64,000 bases of DNA. Origin: Brachyspira alvinipulli ATCC 51933 (GTDB lineage Bacteria > Spirochaetota > Brachyspiria > Brachyspirales > Brachyspiraceae). Below the pieces are notes generated by a model. It searched no databases and was not told the DNA's origin. It saw nothing but the letters and a program-made list of their open reading frames with translations. Both the position numbers and the translations under genes were made by a program. Location of the stretch: contig NZ_KI912403.1 of NCBI RefSeq assembly GCF_000518245.1, forward strand, positions 320,600 through 384,599, read 5' to 3'. How positions within the stretch are numbered: position 1 is the first letter of the stretch; every line of letters starts with the position of its first letter. This document shows positions 1-8,929 of this stretch, in pieces.

Positions 1-1503
1 GATTCTACAAGCATATCATATTTTATAAGACCAACTGGAGAGTTCTTTCTTTATAAGACATACATAATATTATTTGTATTTTTCTTAACATTTATATCCA
101 TAATATCAGATATGATTATAAATTATAACTATAAAAATAATATAATTATGGTCCTTTCAAATATATTAGCATTAATATTGATAATTAGATATATTTATGT
201 AGATAAAACATTAAATGGATTAGATTTTGACAGAATAGGTTTAGCTATTATAATATCTTCTTCTTTTAGATCTATAGCTATATTTGCATCATTTACTAAG
301 AATGCTCTTGATTCTATAAAGAAAGAGAGTTTATTAAATAACAGACTTCATTTAAATTTAAAAACATTAAACAATATAGATAGAATATCTGAAGCATTAA
401 ATACAATAGATAAAAATTTAATGGATACTTCTATGTTTGTATTTGAAATAGATAAAGAAAGTAAAGATGCTTATAATATTATTAATCATAAAATAGATGC
501 TATACTAGAAGCAAATGAAAATTTAGTAGATGCAAAAAACACAAAGAAAAACATAATAAAAGACGGATTAAAATATACAAATACAATTTTTACGTTCTTT
601 GATAAATATAAAAACCAAATGCAGGATCATTTTAGAATATTAAATCAAACCATTGCTAACATGAAAGAATCTGACTTTTCTAATGATCAGATTATATCAT
701 TAAATAATGATCTAAAAAACATAAAAATAGGATTAAAGGAAACTTCTGATAAATTCTTAAATAATATAATGGAATCAGCTAACCAATTTAGAGATGTAAA
801 TAATATAACAGATTCCATATATGAAACTATAGAATATATCAAATCCATAACTAATAAAACAAACCTATTATCAATAAATGCCGGAATTCAAGCATCTAAA
901 GCAGGTTTTTATGGTAAAAGTTTCTCAGTCGTAGCAAAGGAAATAGGTACTCTGTCATTTGAAATTTCTAAAGGTACAGAATCTATAGAAAAGATGCTTA
1001 CAGATATATTTGCTGGATTGGTAGTTATAGAAAACTCTTCTTTCTATATAAAAGACCGTTGTAAAATAATAGAAAGAGAAGTTAATAAAATGATAAAAGG
1101 TATTGATAAATACATAAACGATATAGAAACAAATATTAATACTGATTCTAAAAAACTTAGTCATTTTAAATCATTAGATCAATATAATGAAACTATGTCA
1201 AATATATTAGTAAATCAAAATTTAATAGTATTAGCTGTTAAAGAAAATATAGCTGCTATGCTTGAAGTTCAAAACAATTTGAACTCTAAAATAGATTATC
1301 AAAATCAGGATATATCTAAAATATTCAATAATTTTAATAATATGATAAAAGCGAAAAATGAATTAAATGATATAACTAAAAAGATAGGAAATTATTCATC
1401 ATTTTCACATACTGATATAGAAGCATTATCTAATATTATTAACACTCATAGAAAAAAAAGCAGCTTTACATTTGCACCTATAATTGCTTTATTAAAGAAA
1501 TAA
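1..1503 (+). CDS. Methyl-accepting chemotaxis-like membrane protein (5' partial)
   Basis: The reading frame is open from the first base, so the start lies outside the window. Hydrophobic segments lie at about window codons 21-37 and 50-65, with a third near 78-96. A long helical, coiled-coil-like region follows. Around nt 855-960 is a degenerate form of the chemoreceptor hairpin tip, NKTNLLSINAGIQASKAG followed by GKSFSVVAKEIGTLS, which matches the canonical QTNLLALNAAIEAARAG...GFAVVADEVRKLA pattern. It probably signals to CheA/CheW, but no periplasmic ligand domain is visible in this part and the hairpin departs from consensus (SINAG for ALNAA). It could be a soluble-input or non-chemotactic MCP-like protein. 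Stop TAA at 1501-1503 overlaps the next start. Confidence 0.75.
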   Translation, partial: DSTSISYFIRPTGEFFLYKTYIILFVFFLTFISIISDMIINYNYKNNIIMVLSNILALILIIRYIYVDKTLNGLDFDRIGLAIIISSSFRSIAIFASFTKNALDSIKKESLLNNRLHLNLKTLNNIDRISEALNTIDKNLMDTSMFVFEIDKESKDAYNIINHKIDAILEANENLVDAKNTKKNIIKDGLKYTNTIFTFFDKYKNQMQDHFRILNQTIANMKESDFSNDQIISLNNDLKNIKIGLKETSDKFLNNIMESANQFRDVNNITDSIYETIEYIKSITNKTNLLSINAGIQASKAGFYGKSFSVVAKEIGTLSFEISKGTESIEKMLTDIFAGLVVIENSSFYIKDRCKIIEREVNKMIKGIDKYINDIETNINTDSKKLSHFKSLDQYNETMSNILVNQNLIVLAVKENIAAMLEVQNNLNSKIDYQNQDISKIFNNFNNMIKAKNELNDITKKIGNYSSFSHTDIEALSNIINTHRKKSSFTFAPIIALLKK

Positions 1504-1961
1504 TGATGTTTACAACAGTTGATACTGTATTGATTATAATATTATCCATACTTTTTATATATGGTTTTTGTAAGGGTTTTATATCTATGACTATACCTAT
1601 TATAGCAATAGTTATAACTCTTATAGCAGCACCATTAATATATAATCATATGTCCAAATATTTTAATCATTCTCTCATACTAAAAATAATATCACTTATA
1701 GCTAGTTATTCTATTATAAGAATAATTCTATCAAAAATAGAAATAAATTTTAAAAAAATATTAAAAGCAATATTTTTAGATTGGGTTGATAGAGTTCTTG
1801 GAGCGATAGTATTATTATTTATATCATGTTTCATTATTGCAATAATAGTTTCTTTGCTTATATCATTAGATAGTAAATACAATGATATAATCAATCAATC
1901 AAAAATAGCAATATATATTTATAATATTTTTAGTAAAAGTAATTATAGTTTATTAGTTTAA
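1503..1961 (+). CDS. CvpA family membrane protein
   Basis: A 152-residue protein with four hydrophobic segments, at roughly residues 5-22, 26-45, 53-72 and 95-120. It has the N-terminal DTVLIIILSILFIYGFCKGF pattern typical of the CvpA/colicin V production family. These proteins sit in the inner membrane and have a poorly defined role in envelope stress and transport. The ATG overlaps the stop of the chemoreceptor gene by one base (TAATG), so the two are translationally coupled. A second ATG follows directly. The family assignment rests on topology and the N-terminal pattern only. Confidence 0.7.
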   Translation: MMFTTVDTVLIIILSILFIYGFCKGFISMTIPIIAIVITLIAAPLIYNHMSKYFNHSLILKIISLIASYSIIRIILSKIEINFKKILKAIFLDWVDRVLGAIVLLFISCFIIAIIVSLLISLDSKYNDIINQSKIAIYIYNIFSKSNYSLLV

Positions 1962-1967
1962 TTATAA

Positions 1968-1996
1968 TTGACAATAAAATCATTTTATTATATTAT
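1968..1996 (+). promoter_or_regulatory. Promoter for the yedF operon
   Basis: A TTGACA -35 (1968-1973), 17-bp spacer and TATTAT -10 (1991-1996). Predicted transcription starts near 2003, giving a leader of about 25 nt that contains the AAGGAAG ribosome binding site (2016-2022) before the ATG at 2028. This argues against any longer YedF start, because an upstream TTG at 1968 is the -35 box itself. Confidence 0.7.
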
Positions 1997-2027
1997 ATTA
2001 TTGCAAATTTTATTTAAGGAAGTAAAT

Positions 2028-2597
2028 ATGAAAACAATAGACGCTAGAGGCATACCTTGCCCAAAACCATTAATTCTAACTAAAACTGCAATAACAAATG
2101 CAGCATTAAATGAGGAAATAGAAGTATTAATAGATGATGATGTTGCATTTCATAATATAACTGATTTCCTAAAAAATAATGGTATTACTTATACTAATGA
2201 AGGTAAAAACTTTAAAATTACAAAAAATAAAGAATTATCTTTAACATCTAACAAAGAAAAGTCATCAGGACCTATAATTGCTGTTGTTGATAAAAAAGTT
2301 ATGGGACAAGGAAATGATGAGCTTGGAGAATTATTATTAAAATCATTTTTAGGAGCGTTAAAAGATTCTACGCCTAAACCTGAAGCATTATATTGCTATA
2401 ATGGAGGAGTTTATTTAGGCGTAGAAGAACCTTATAAAAAATTATTACAAGAATTAAGAGATGCTGGAATAAAAATATTTTTCTGCGGAACTTGTGTAAA
2501 ATTCTATGAATTAGAAGGAATAAAAGTAGAAGAACAAACAAATATGCTTGGCATTATAGAAGCTATGGCAAATGCATCTGCTGTAATAAGAGCATAA
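2028..2597 (+). CDS. yedF: Selenium metabolism sulfurtransferase-like protein YedF
   Basis: A 189-residue protein with two domains. Residues 1-70 form a TusA/SirA-type domain with the MKTIDARGIPCPKPLI signature; the CPxP cysteine is the sulfur- or selenium-carrying residue. The C-terminal half is DsrE/DsrF-like, beginning GPIIAVVDKKVMGQG and carrying a CGTC motif. This arrangement matches the YedF family, which co-occurs with selenium metabolism. ATG at 2028 was chosen because AAGGAAG lies 5 bases upstream and a consensus promoter lies just before it. It is the first gene of an operon with a cysteine-desulfurase-like enzyme and a DUF3343 protein, consistent with Se/S transfer between the three. 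Confidence 0.88.
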   Translation: MKTIDARGIPCPKPLILTKTAITNAALNEEIEVLIDDDVAFHNITDFLKNNGITYTNEGKNFKITKNKELSLTSNKEKSSGPIIAVVDKKVMGQGNDELGELLLKSFLGALKDSTPKPEALYCYNGGVYLGVEEPYKKLLQELRDAGIKIFFCGTCVKFYELEGIKVEEQTNMLGIIEAMANASAVIRA

Positions 2598-2609
2598 GTT
2601 TAATTTATT

Positions 2610-3740
2610 ATGGAACATAAAGATTATTATTTTGATAATTCCACAACTAGTTTTCCCAAACCTAAAGAGGTAGCTGATGCAATGTATGATTTCATAGTCA
2701 ATATTGGTGGGACATATGGTAGAGTCAATACTCAAAGGGGAAAAAAAACAACACAAAAAATAGAAGAATGTAGGGAAATATTAGCTAATAAATTTATTGG
2801 CACCAAAAATGATGCTAATGTAATATTCACCCCTGGTGCTACTAGATCTATAAACGATATACTTAATGGTCTTAATTTGCATGACTGTAAAATTCTTATA
2901 TCAACATTAGAACATAATGCAACATTAAGACCGGTTCATAAATTAAGTAAAAACAGAAATGTAGAATATAATATCATACCTTCTTTAGATGGAGGTACAA
3001 TAGACATTGAAGCACTTTCCAATATTATAAAAAAAGATAAAATATCATTAGTTATTATAAATATGGAAAGCAATATAAGCGGAGTTATACAGCCTATACA
3101 AAAAATAAAAGAAGCTATAGGTGAAATACCTCTGCTTGTAGATGCTACACAAGCATTAGGAGTACATGAAATAAAAGCTGATGAATGGAATGTGGATTTT
3201 ATTGCTTTTACTGGTCATAAAGGATTACTTGGTCCTACTGGTACTGGAGGATTTTATGTGAAAGATCCAACAAACTTACCAGCAGGATATTTCGGAGGCG
3301 GATTTGGAGATGGATATGAAACTCCTTACAGTGTACCTGAAATATATGAACCTGGAACCCCAAATACTGTAGGTATAATAGGACTTTTAGCAGCATTAAA
3401 AAATAGACCTGTTTGGAATATTACAATAGATGATTTAGTTGATACTATAAAACATATAGAAAATATGAATAAATATAAAGTTATATGGTCTAAAAATAAA
3501 GATACTCAAGGATTTGTATTTTCAATAACAACGGAAAATAACTCTATAAGTATGTCAGATTTAGCTCACAAATTGTATGATGATTATAATATAGAATGCA
3601 GATATGGTTTTCATTGTGCTTTTTTAGCTCATAATTTCTATAAAAATGAAAATGGAGCTATAAGATTTTCATTCTCACCATATACTACAAAAAAAGATTT
3701 AGAATATTTAAAAAATACATTAGGAAATAAATTATGGTAA
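2610..3740 (+). CDS. Class V aminotransferase, cysteine desulfurase family
   Basis: A 376-residue PLP enzyme of the small cysteine-desulfurase subfamily found next to yedF. It begins YYFDNSTTSFPKP (the typical Y.DNAATS.PKP start). It has FTPGATRSIN for cofactor binding, LVDATQALG with the Asp that holds the PLP ring, and FTGHKGLLGPTGTGG with the PLP lysine. Near the C terminus RYGFHCA carries the likely catalytic cysteine, followed by AH and IRFSFSPYTT. It would release sulfur or selenium from cysteine or selenocysteine. It starts 12 bp after yedF, and its last 7 bases overlap the next gene. The substrate, sulfur or selenium, cannot be told from sequence. Confidence 0.85.
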   Translation: MEHKDYYFDNSTTSFPKPKEVADAMYDFIVNIGGTYGRVNTQRGKKTTQKIEECREILANKFIGTKNDANVIFTPGATRSINDILNGLNLHDCKILISTLEHNATLRPVHKLSKNRNVEYNIIPSLDGGTIDIEALSNIIKKDKISLVIINMESNISGVIQPIQKIKEAIGEIPLLVDATQALGVHEIKADEWNVDFIAFTGHKGLLGPTGTGGFYVKDPTNLPAGYFGGGFGDGYETPYSVPEIYEPGTPNTVGIIGLLAALKNRPVWNITIDDLVDTIKHIENMNKYKVIWSKNKDTQGFVFSITTENNSISMSDLAHKLYDDYNIECRYGFHCAFLAHNFYKNENGAIRFSFSPYTTKKDLEYLKNTLGNKLW

Positions 3741-3955
3741 AAAGTTTTTGTTATTTACAAACACCTAGAGATTTAATAAAAGCAGAAAAAATATTATTAG
3801 ATGCTGGTATAGAAGTTGTTGTACGTCCTGCCCCTGAGCCTGTATTTGGAGTATGTAATATGGCCATAGATATAGAAGATAATGACAAAGCATATATAAT
3901 TTCATTACTTGAAGCTGCAGGTTTAGTTGTTGTTATAAAAGATATGGAAAACTAA
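3734..3955 (+). CDS. DUF3343 putative Se/S carrier protein
   Basis: A 73-residue protein starting inside the end of the desulfurase gene (7-bp overlap). The pattern KSFCYLQTPRDLIKAEKILL, then VVRPAPEPVFGVCNMAIDI, fits DUF3343, a family described as putative Se/S carriers. Two cysteines (Cys5 and the one in FGVCNM) are candidates for binding the chalcogen. Linkage to yedF and the desulfurase is the standard context for this family. A strong terminator starts 24 bp after the stop. Confidence 0.8.
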   Translation: MVKSFCYLQTPRDLIKAEKILLDAGIEVVVRPAPEPVFGVCNMAIDIEDNDKAYIISLLEAAGLVVVIKDMEN

Positions 3956-3979
3956 AAAATATTATACATAAAAAATAAT

Positions 3980-4013
3980 AACGGCTTATCTTTTAATAAA
4001 AAGATAAGCCGTT
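3980..4013. terminator. Bidirectional terminator
   Basis: Perfect 15-bp inverted repeat (3980-3994 and 3999-4013) around an AATA loop, with A/T-rich flanks on both sides. It sits between the convergent Se/S operon and the sialic acid operon and can serve both. Confidence 0.85.
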
Positions 4014-4029
4014 CTTTATGGAAAACTTT

Positions 4030-5202
4030 TTAGTTAGATATGGCAGTAATTGTACCAATATACATTTTATCTGTTCTAATACCAGGCTTAATCTCACCAT
4101 TTATAGAATAAATTTTATTTCCTATAAGCACTAAACCTTCTCCGCAAGGAGCATCAAAAGGAACCTCCCCTATTGTTCTCCAACTATTATATTCACAATT
4201 ATAAATTAATATATTGCTGTTCCAATTAAATTCATAAGGATCAGCACCGAAATATTTTGCTCTGAAATCAGCTAATACAGTACCTTGAAGATTTCCTAAA
4301 TTATAAACAGCATCATCATAAACAGCTTTATTGAATCCGCCTATAACAAGCATTTCTGTTTCATTAAGTTTAACAGATACAGCACCAAGTAAAGATATTG
4401 CTTCATTATTCAAAGCTACATCAGCAACTTTTTCCCAAGTATTTTTTTCAAAATCATATTTATATCCGTCAGTATAAGCTGTTAAATCTCCTCCGCTGAA
4501 TACATATATATTTCCATTCAATAATTGAGCAACGGCTTGAGTTCTGCTTGCCTCACCAGGTACAGGAGCTAATTCTTTAGTTTCTTTAGTATTCAAATCA
4601 TACTCACAAACTTTATTGCTTCCTTTACCTGCTTGTTTACCAGTGATAACATATAATTTACTATCTTTATAAACAGCCACACCATTTTGTAATGAGAAAG
4701 GCAAATCACCTATTTTTTCAACATTTAATTTATTATCTTTTAATGTTATAAATAATATATCATCATCAGCTTCAGGGTTAGAAGAACCGCCGATATAGTA
4801 TATTCCATTTTCAACAGTTATAGAAGCACCATAGCCTAATTCATTTTCCCAATTAATATGTTCTACTACTTCTAATACTCCGTTTTTATCTTCCAACATA
4901 TAAATATCAGAATAAGTTTTTTTCACTCCTCCATTAATAACAGGATCATTAGGAAAATTAGCACCTCCGCCTACAACTATATATTTACCGCCTAAAGAAC
5001 CATATAGAAGTCCAGCAGTTCCGATATTTTTATCCATACCTGTTTGAGCAGGTAAATGTCCTCCAACTTCCCAAACTATTTTCTTATTAACTTTGGAATC
5101 TAATACATTAACAGCATTATTACTGTTTGAAACAGAATTAGAACATCCGCAAATAAATACTATAAAAAAAGCAGTAAATAAAATTAAGCGTACTTTTTTC
5201 AT
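4030..5202 (-). CDS. nanM: N-acetylneuraminate epimerase-like lipoprotein (NanM type)
   Basis: A 390-residue protein beginning with a lipoprotein signal (MKKVRLILFTAFFIVFICGC, lipobox Cys at 20), so it is probably a lipid-anchored periplasmic or surface protein. The rest is a kelch-like beta-propeller with repeated GG-containing strands (IVVGGGANFPN, YYIGGSSNPE, YVFSGGDLTAY, LVIGGFNKAV). This fits the cyclically permuted mutarotase family that includes E. coli NanM, which converts alpha- to beta-sialic acid. The gene lies 21 bp downstream of an SSS symporter, which supports sialic acid use. E. coli NanM is soluble, so lipid anchoring is a local feature. No sialidase or nanA is visible here. 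Confidence 0.8.
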   Translation of the reverse strand: MKKVRLILFTAFFIVFICGCSNSVSNSNNAVNVLDSKVNKKIVWEVGGHLPAQTGMDKNIGTAGLLYGSLGGKYIVVGGGANFPNDPVINGGVKKTYSDIYMLEDKNGVLEVVEHINWENELGYGASITVENGIYYIGGSSNPEADDDILFITLKDNKLNVEKIGDLPFSLQNGVAVYKDSKLYVITGKQAGKGSNKVCEYDLNTKETKELAPVPGEASRTQAVAQLLNGNIYVFSGGDLTAYTDGYKYDFEKNTWEKVADVALNNEAISLLGAVSVKLNETEMLVIGGFNKAVYDDAVYNLGNLQGTVLADFRAKYFGADPYEFNWNSNILIYNCEYNSWRTIGEVPFDAPCGEGLVLIGNKIYSINGEIKPGIRTDKMYIGTITAISN

Positions 5203-5223
5203 ACATACATATCCTTACATTTA

Positions 5224-6753
5224 TTATTTGTTTTTTATAGTAGTAGAATAAGTTAATCCTTTTATTTTTTCTGCAGATGGTTTTCCAAAAGCAAAAGAAG
5301 CTAAGAAAGAAGCCAATACGCCTACACCTATGATTATGAATGAAATCATAAACTCAAAGATTTTTGGTTTAGCATAACCAGGTATAAATTTAGTAAGCAT
5401 ACCAGCAGGATCACTTATATAGAATGCTACTATTACAGATACTATAAATCCAACCCATACTGCTTTAGTTTCGACTTTATCAAAGAATATACCTACCAAG
5501 AATACAGCAGCTATAGGACCTCCTAAAAGACCTGTTATAGCTTGGAAATATAAGAACATATCACCTTGACCATTAAATATGAAGTAAATAGCAAGTAAAG
5601 TACTGAATATACCTACTATCCAGCTTGATAATCTAGCAAATTTTAATTTACTAGCATCTTCCATACCAGGTTTTAAATATTCTAATATATCAGCAGTCAT
5701 ACAAGTAGAAACAGAATTCAAACTAGATGATACAGTAGATTGAGCAGCAGCGAATATAGCAGCAATTACAAGTCCGGATATACCAACTGGTAAAGCATTT
5801 ACAACAAAGTAAGGAAGTATAGCATTACCATTAACGTTTTCTGGTAATGTAGTTTTGAAATGGAAGTAAATATATAAAGCAGAACCCATACCTATGAATA
5901 TTATTACACTTGTACAAAGTAAAGGAACATTCATAAATAAACTTTTTTTAGATTCATTTTCATCTTTATTTGTAGCATATCTTTGAACTATATCTTGGCT
6001 ACCTACATAAGAATAAATAGAGTTAACAAATCCACCAACTATCATAACCCAAATACTTGATTTAGCTAAATCTAATGAGAAGAAATCAGGGCTTATGATT
6101 TTTCCATCATCAGCCAAAAGTTTAAATCCTTGACCTATTCCTTCAGGTGCAGATGAGAAACCTACTATAATTACTAAGAAAGCACCTAAAAGAAGTACAA
6201 CTGTTTGTATAGCATCAGACCATAATACTGCCTCTATACCACCCATAGATGTATAAGCAACACAGAATATTGATACTATAACTGTTATTAAAACAGGGTT
6301 AAGATCAGGAAGTACTTGCTGTATTGCTAAAGTAGGAAGATAAATAACTATTGCCATTCTTACAACGTGGAAAAGTATGAATGTTAAACTACCAACAAGT
6401 CTGAAAGAATTATCAAATCTTTTTCCTAAATATTCATAAGCAGTAGTAACATTAACTCTTCTAAAGAATGGTACAAAAGTATAAGCAGCCCATAATACCA
6501 TTAAAATAATACCTAAAGGAGCCATACCAAGCAACCAGCTGTTATTATAAACAGAAGCAGGTATAGCAATAAATGAAATAGATGATAAAGCTGTAGCGTA
6601 AATACTCATAGCTGTTACCAAAGCAGGAACCCTTCCGCCGGCTTTGAAATAATCATCTGTTGATTTTGTTCTTCTAGCAAAGAACATACCGATTAAAAAC
6701 ATTACAATGAAATATAGTCCAATGACTACCCAGTCAAACCAATGCCAAGCCAT
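5224..6753 (-). CDS. Sodium:solute symporter, probable sialic acid transporter
   Basis: A 509-residue SSS-family permease with about 13 hydrophobic segments. It begins DWVVIGLYFIVMFLIGMFFA and has RRTKSTDDYFKAGGRVPALVTA, the conserved SSS signature after helix 1. Helix-breaking residues in TALSSISFIAIPA are consistent with the Na+ sites. The NanM-like neighbour makes Neu5Ac the most likely substrate, though SSS substrate cannot be read from sequence. The start has AGGAG at 6760-6764, six bases upstream. The promoter and an 18-bp palindrome lie directly upstream. Confidence 0.83.
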   Translation of the reverse strand: MAWHWFDWVVIGLYFIVMFLIGMFFARRTKSTDDYFKAGGRVPALVTAMSIYATALSSISFIAIPASVYNNSWLLGMAPLGIILMVLWAAYTFVPFFRRVNVTTAYEYLGKRFDNSFRLVGSLTFILFHVVRMAIVIYLPTLAIQQVLPDLNPVLITVIVSIFCVAYTSMGGIEAVLWSDAIQTVVLLLGAFLVIIVGFSSAPEGIGQGFKLLADDGKIISPDFFSLDLAKSSIWVMIVGGFVNSIYSYVGSQDIVQRYATNKDENESKKSLFMNVPLLCTSVIIFIGMGSALYIYFHFKTTLPENVNGNAILPYFVVNALPVGISGLVIAAIFAAAQSTVSSSLNSVSTCMTADILEYLKPGMEDASKLKFARLSSWIVGIFSTLLAIYFIFNGQGDMFLYFQAITGLLGGPIAAVFLVGIFFDKVETKAVWVGFIVSVIVAFYISDPAGMLTKFIPGYAKPKIFEFMISFIIIGVGVLASFLASFAFGKPSAEKIKGLTYSTTIKNK

Positions 6754-6773
6754 ATAGTTCTCCTAATATATGT

Positions 6774-6791
6774 ATTGTTCACGTGAACAAT
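6774..6791. promoter_or_regulatory. 18-bp perfect palindrome, probable operator
   Basis: ATTGTTCACGTGAACAAT is its own reverse complement. It begins 3 bp downstream of the -10 of the symporter promoter, so it covers the predicted transcription start. That position suits a repressor. The nearest candidate is the divergent Crp/Fnr-type regulator at 6957, but a regulator encoded elsewhere is equally possible. Confidence 0.65.
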
Positions 6792-6794
6792 TAT

Positions 6795-6823
6795 AGTATA
6801 GTAAAATAAAGTTACATTGTCAA
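6795..6823 (-). promoter_or_regulatory. Near-consensus promoter of the sialic acid operon
   Basis: Read on the minus strand: TTGACA (6818-6823), 17-bp spacer, TATACT (6795-6800). Transcription would start within the adjoining palindrome at about 6788. Confidence 0.8.
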
Positions 6824-6919
6824 TAAAAAATATAAAATTATAAGTACTTTATTTAAATAAAAAATAAAAATAATCTAATTAAAAATTCTTATATTTTATA
6901 TATTAAACATAAAAACTCA

Positions 6920-6947
6920 TTGATTTTTTAATAAAAATAGTTAGAAT
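6920..6947 (+). promoter_or_regulatory. Promoter of the Crp/Fnr-type regulator
   Basis: TTGATT (6920-6925), 16-bp spacer, TAGAAT (6942-6947), ending 9 nt before the ATG at 6957. There is no ribosome binding site before that ATG, so the transcript would be leaderless or nearly so. Confidence 0.45.
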
Positions 6948-6956
6948 AATAAAACT

Positions 6957-7616
6957 ATGGAAAAATATATAGATACTTTAATAAATTCAAATATTTTCAA
7001 TGAAATACCAAAAGAAGAAATCATAAATATATTAAATGATTTTAAATACAAAAAAAAATATTTTTCTAAGGGTAGCACTATAATAGATATTGGAGATAAA
7101 GTTCATAATATATACATAATAGCAAAAGGAAAGATAGAAATTTCAAAAGAATATGAAGATGCAAGAAAAAATATAGTTAATATTCTAACAGATGGAGATA
7201 TATTTGCTGAAGCATTTGCATTTTCAAGCAATAAAATATCATCAATACAAGCCATTTCTTTAGATTCATCAGATATAATAGAAATAGAAGCAATGAATAT
7301 ATTTAATTCAAAAAATAACTATATAAAAGATAAATTCATAGAAAATTTGCTAAGAGTAATTTCTGATAAAAATAAATTTTTAGCTTTTAAAAATGATATA
7401 TTAAGCCAAAAGAGTTTAAGAAATAAAATAATTATATACTTAAAATACATGTCTAATATTCAAAAATCATCAAATGTTGTAATACCATATAACAGAGATA
7501 AACTTGCTGAATTCATATCAGCGGATAGAAGCGCATTGTCAAGAGAATTAAACAGACTCTATAAAGAAAATATTATAAACTTAAACGGAAATAAAATAAG
7601 CATTATCAATATATAA
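6957..7616 (+). CDS. Crp/Fnr family transcriptional regulator
   Basis: A 219-residue regulator. Residues 1-120 form a cyclic-nucleotide-binding-like beta-roll (FSKGSTIIDIGDKVHNIYIIAKGKIEIS, then ILTDGDIFAEAFAF). A helical linker follows, then a winged helix whose recognition region is NRDKLAEFISADRSALSREL (about 173-192). The RxSxxR-type cAMP phosphate cassette of Crp is not seen, and no cysteine cluster for an Fnr iron-sulfur centre is present, so the effector is unknown. The gene is divergent from the sialic acid operon and may control it. It is followed after 34 bp by a TPR gene. Confidence 0.85.
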   Translation: MEKYIDTLINSNIFNEIPKEEIINILNDFKYKKKYFSKGSTIIDIGDKVHNIYIIAKGKIEISKEYEDARKNIVNILTDGDIFAEAFAFSSNKISSIQAISLDSSDIIEIEAMNIFNSKNNYIKDKFIENLLRVISDKNKFLAFKNDILSQKSLRNKIIIYLKYMSNIQKSSNVVIPYNRDKLAEFISADRSALSRELNRLYKENIINLNGNKISIINI

Positions 7617-7650
7617 TTTTTATTAAAACATAATTATCTAAGGAAATAAA

Positions 7651-8919
7651 ATGTCATACTTTGAAAAAGGTTTAGAATTATTCAGAGAAACTCAATTTGA
7701 AAAAGCAGCAGAATTATTTATTAAAGCTTTAGAAGAAGATAGTAATAATTCTGAAATATATAATTATTTAGGTATTTCTAAACAGGCTTTAGGATTTTTT
7801 GAAGAAGCAGTTAATTACTATAGCAATGGAATAAAAATAGATGAAAACTATGCAGAACTTTATTATAACAGAGCAGACTGCAAATGCAATTTAGGTCTTT
7901 ATGAAGAGGCTATAAAAGATTATGATAAAGTAATAGAATTAATGCCTAATCATTCAAAGGCTTATGATGATAGAGGATTTGCTAAAGGAAATTTAGGAGA
8001 CTATGAAGAAGCTATTAATGATATTGATAAAGCCATAATTTTAGACGGCAATAATATTGATGCATACATTGACAGAGCATTCATAAAATTAATGTCAGGA
8101 AAATATATTGAAGCTATAGATGATTATAAAAAAGTATTAGAATTAGATGATACTGAAATACATGCTTATAATGGTATAGGCGATGTAAAAAGAAATATGG
8201 GACTTTATGAAGAAGCTATTACTTACTATAATAAGGTTTTAGAACTTTCTCATGCAAATAGTTCTTATGCTTATAATAACATAGGAATTTGTAAAATAGG
8301 ACTTGGAATGTATAATGAAGCTATAATTGATATAAATAAGGCTTTAGAAATATACAATGAATATACAGATGCCTACAATAACAGAGCAATAGCAGAATAT
8401 CATTTAGAACTTTATAAAGAATCTATTGAAGACTGCAGCATAGCAATAAATTTATCTCCTCAATATTTTTACGCATATAACAATAGAGGAAATTCTAAAA
8501 GTGCATTAGGACTTTATGAAGAAGCTATTAAAGATTTTGATGCTGCAATAAATATAGAGCCTTCATATATTGAAGCATATTATAACAGAGGATTAGCAAA
8601 AAATAATATGGAACTTCATCAAGAGTCTATTAAAGATTATGACAAAACAATAGAGCTTGATAATACTTATATAAATGCTTATTACAATAAAGCGCTTTCA
8701 TATTATAATCTATCTAATTATGAAAAAGCAATAGAGAACTACGATAAAGTTATAGAATTAAATACAAAATCTGCTGATGCTTATAATAATAGAGGATTTG
8801 CAAAATATAAAATGGGACTATATAAAGAAGCTGTAAAAGATTATGATAAAGCTATTGAAATAGATCCTAATTATATAAAAGCAAAGTTAAATAAAGAAGA
8901 AGCATTAAAAGCATTTTAA
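7651..8919 (+). CDS. TPR repeat protein
   Basis: A 422-residue protein built almost entirely of about twelve 34-residue TPR motifs of the type A-YNNRG--K--LGLYEEAIKDYDKAIEL-P-. There is no signal peptide or membrane segment, so it is probably a cytoplasmic protein-binding scaffold. The ATG follows an AAGGAA site (7640-7645). The even spacing and similarity of the repeats indicate growth by internal duplication. Its partner is unknown. Such TPR proteins are common in spirochaetes. Confidence 0.88.
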   Translation: MSYFEKGLELFRETQFEKAAELFIKALEEDSNNSEIYNYLGISKQALGFFEEAVNYYSNGIKIDENYAELYYNRADCKCNLGLYEEAIKDYDKVIELMPNHSKAYDDRGFAKGNLGDYEEAINDIDKAIILDGNNIDAYIDRAFIKLMSGKYIEAIDDYKKVLELDDTEIHAYNGIGDVKRNMGLYEEAITYYNKVLELSHANSSYAYNNIGICKIGLGMYNEAIIDINKALEIYNEYTDAYNNRAIAEYHLELYKESIEDCSIAINLSPQYFYAYNNRGNSKSALGLYEEAIKDFDAAINIEPSYIEAYYNRGLAKNNMELHQESIKDYDKTIELDNTYINAYYNKALSYYNLSNYEKAIENYDKVIELNTKSADAYNNRGFAKYKMGLYKEAVKDYDKAIEIDPNYIKAKLNKEEALKAF

Positions 8920-8929
8920 TATATCAATA

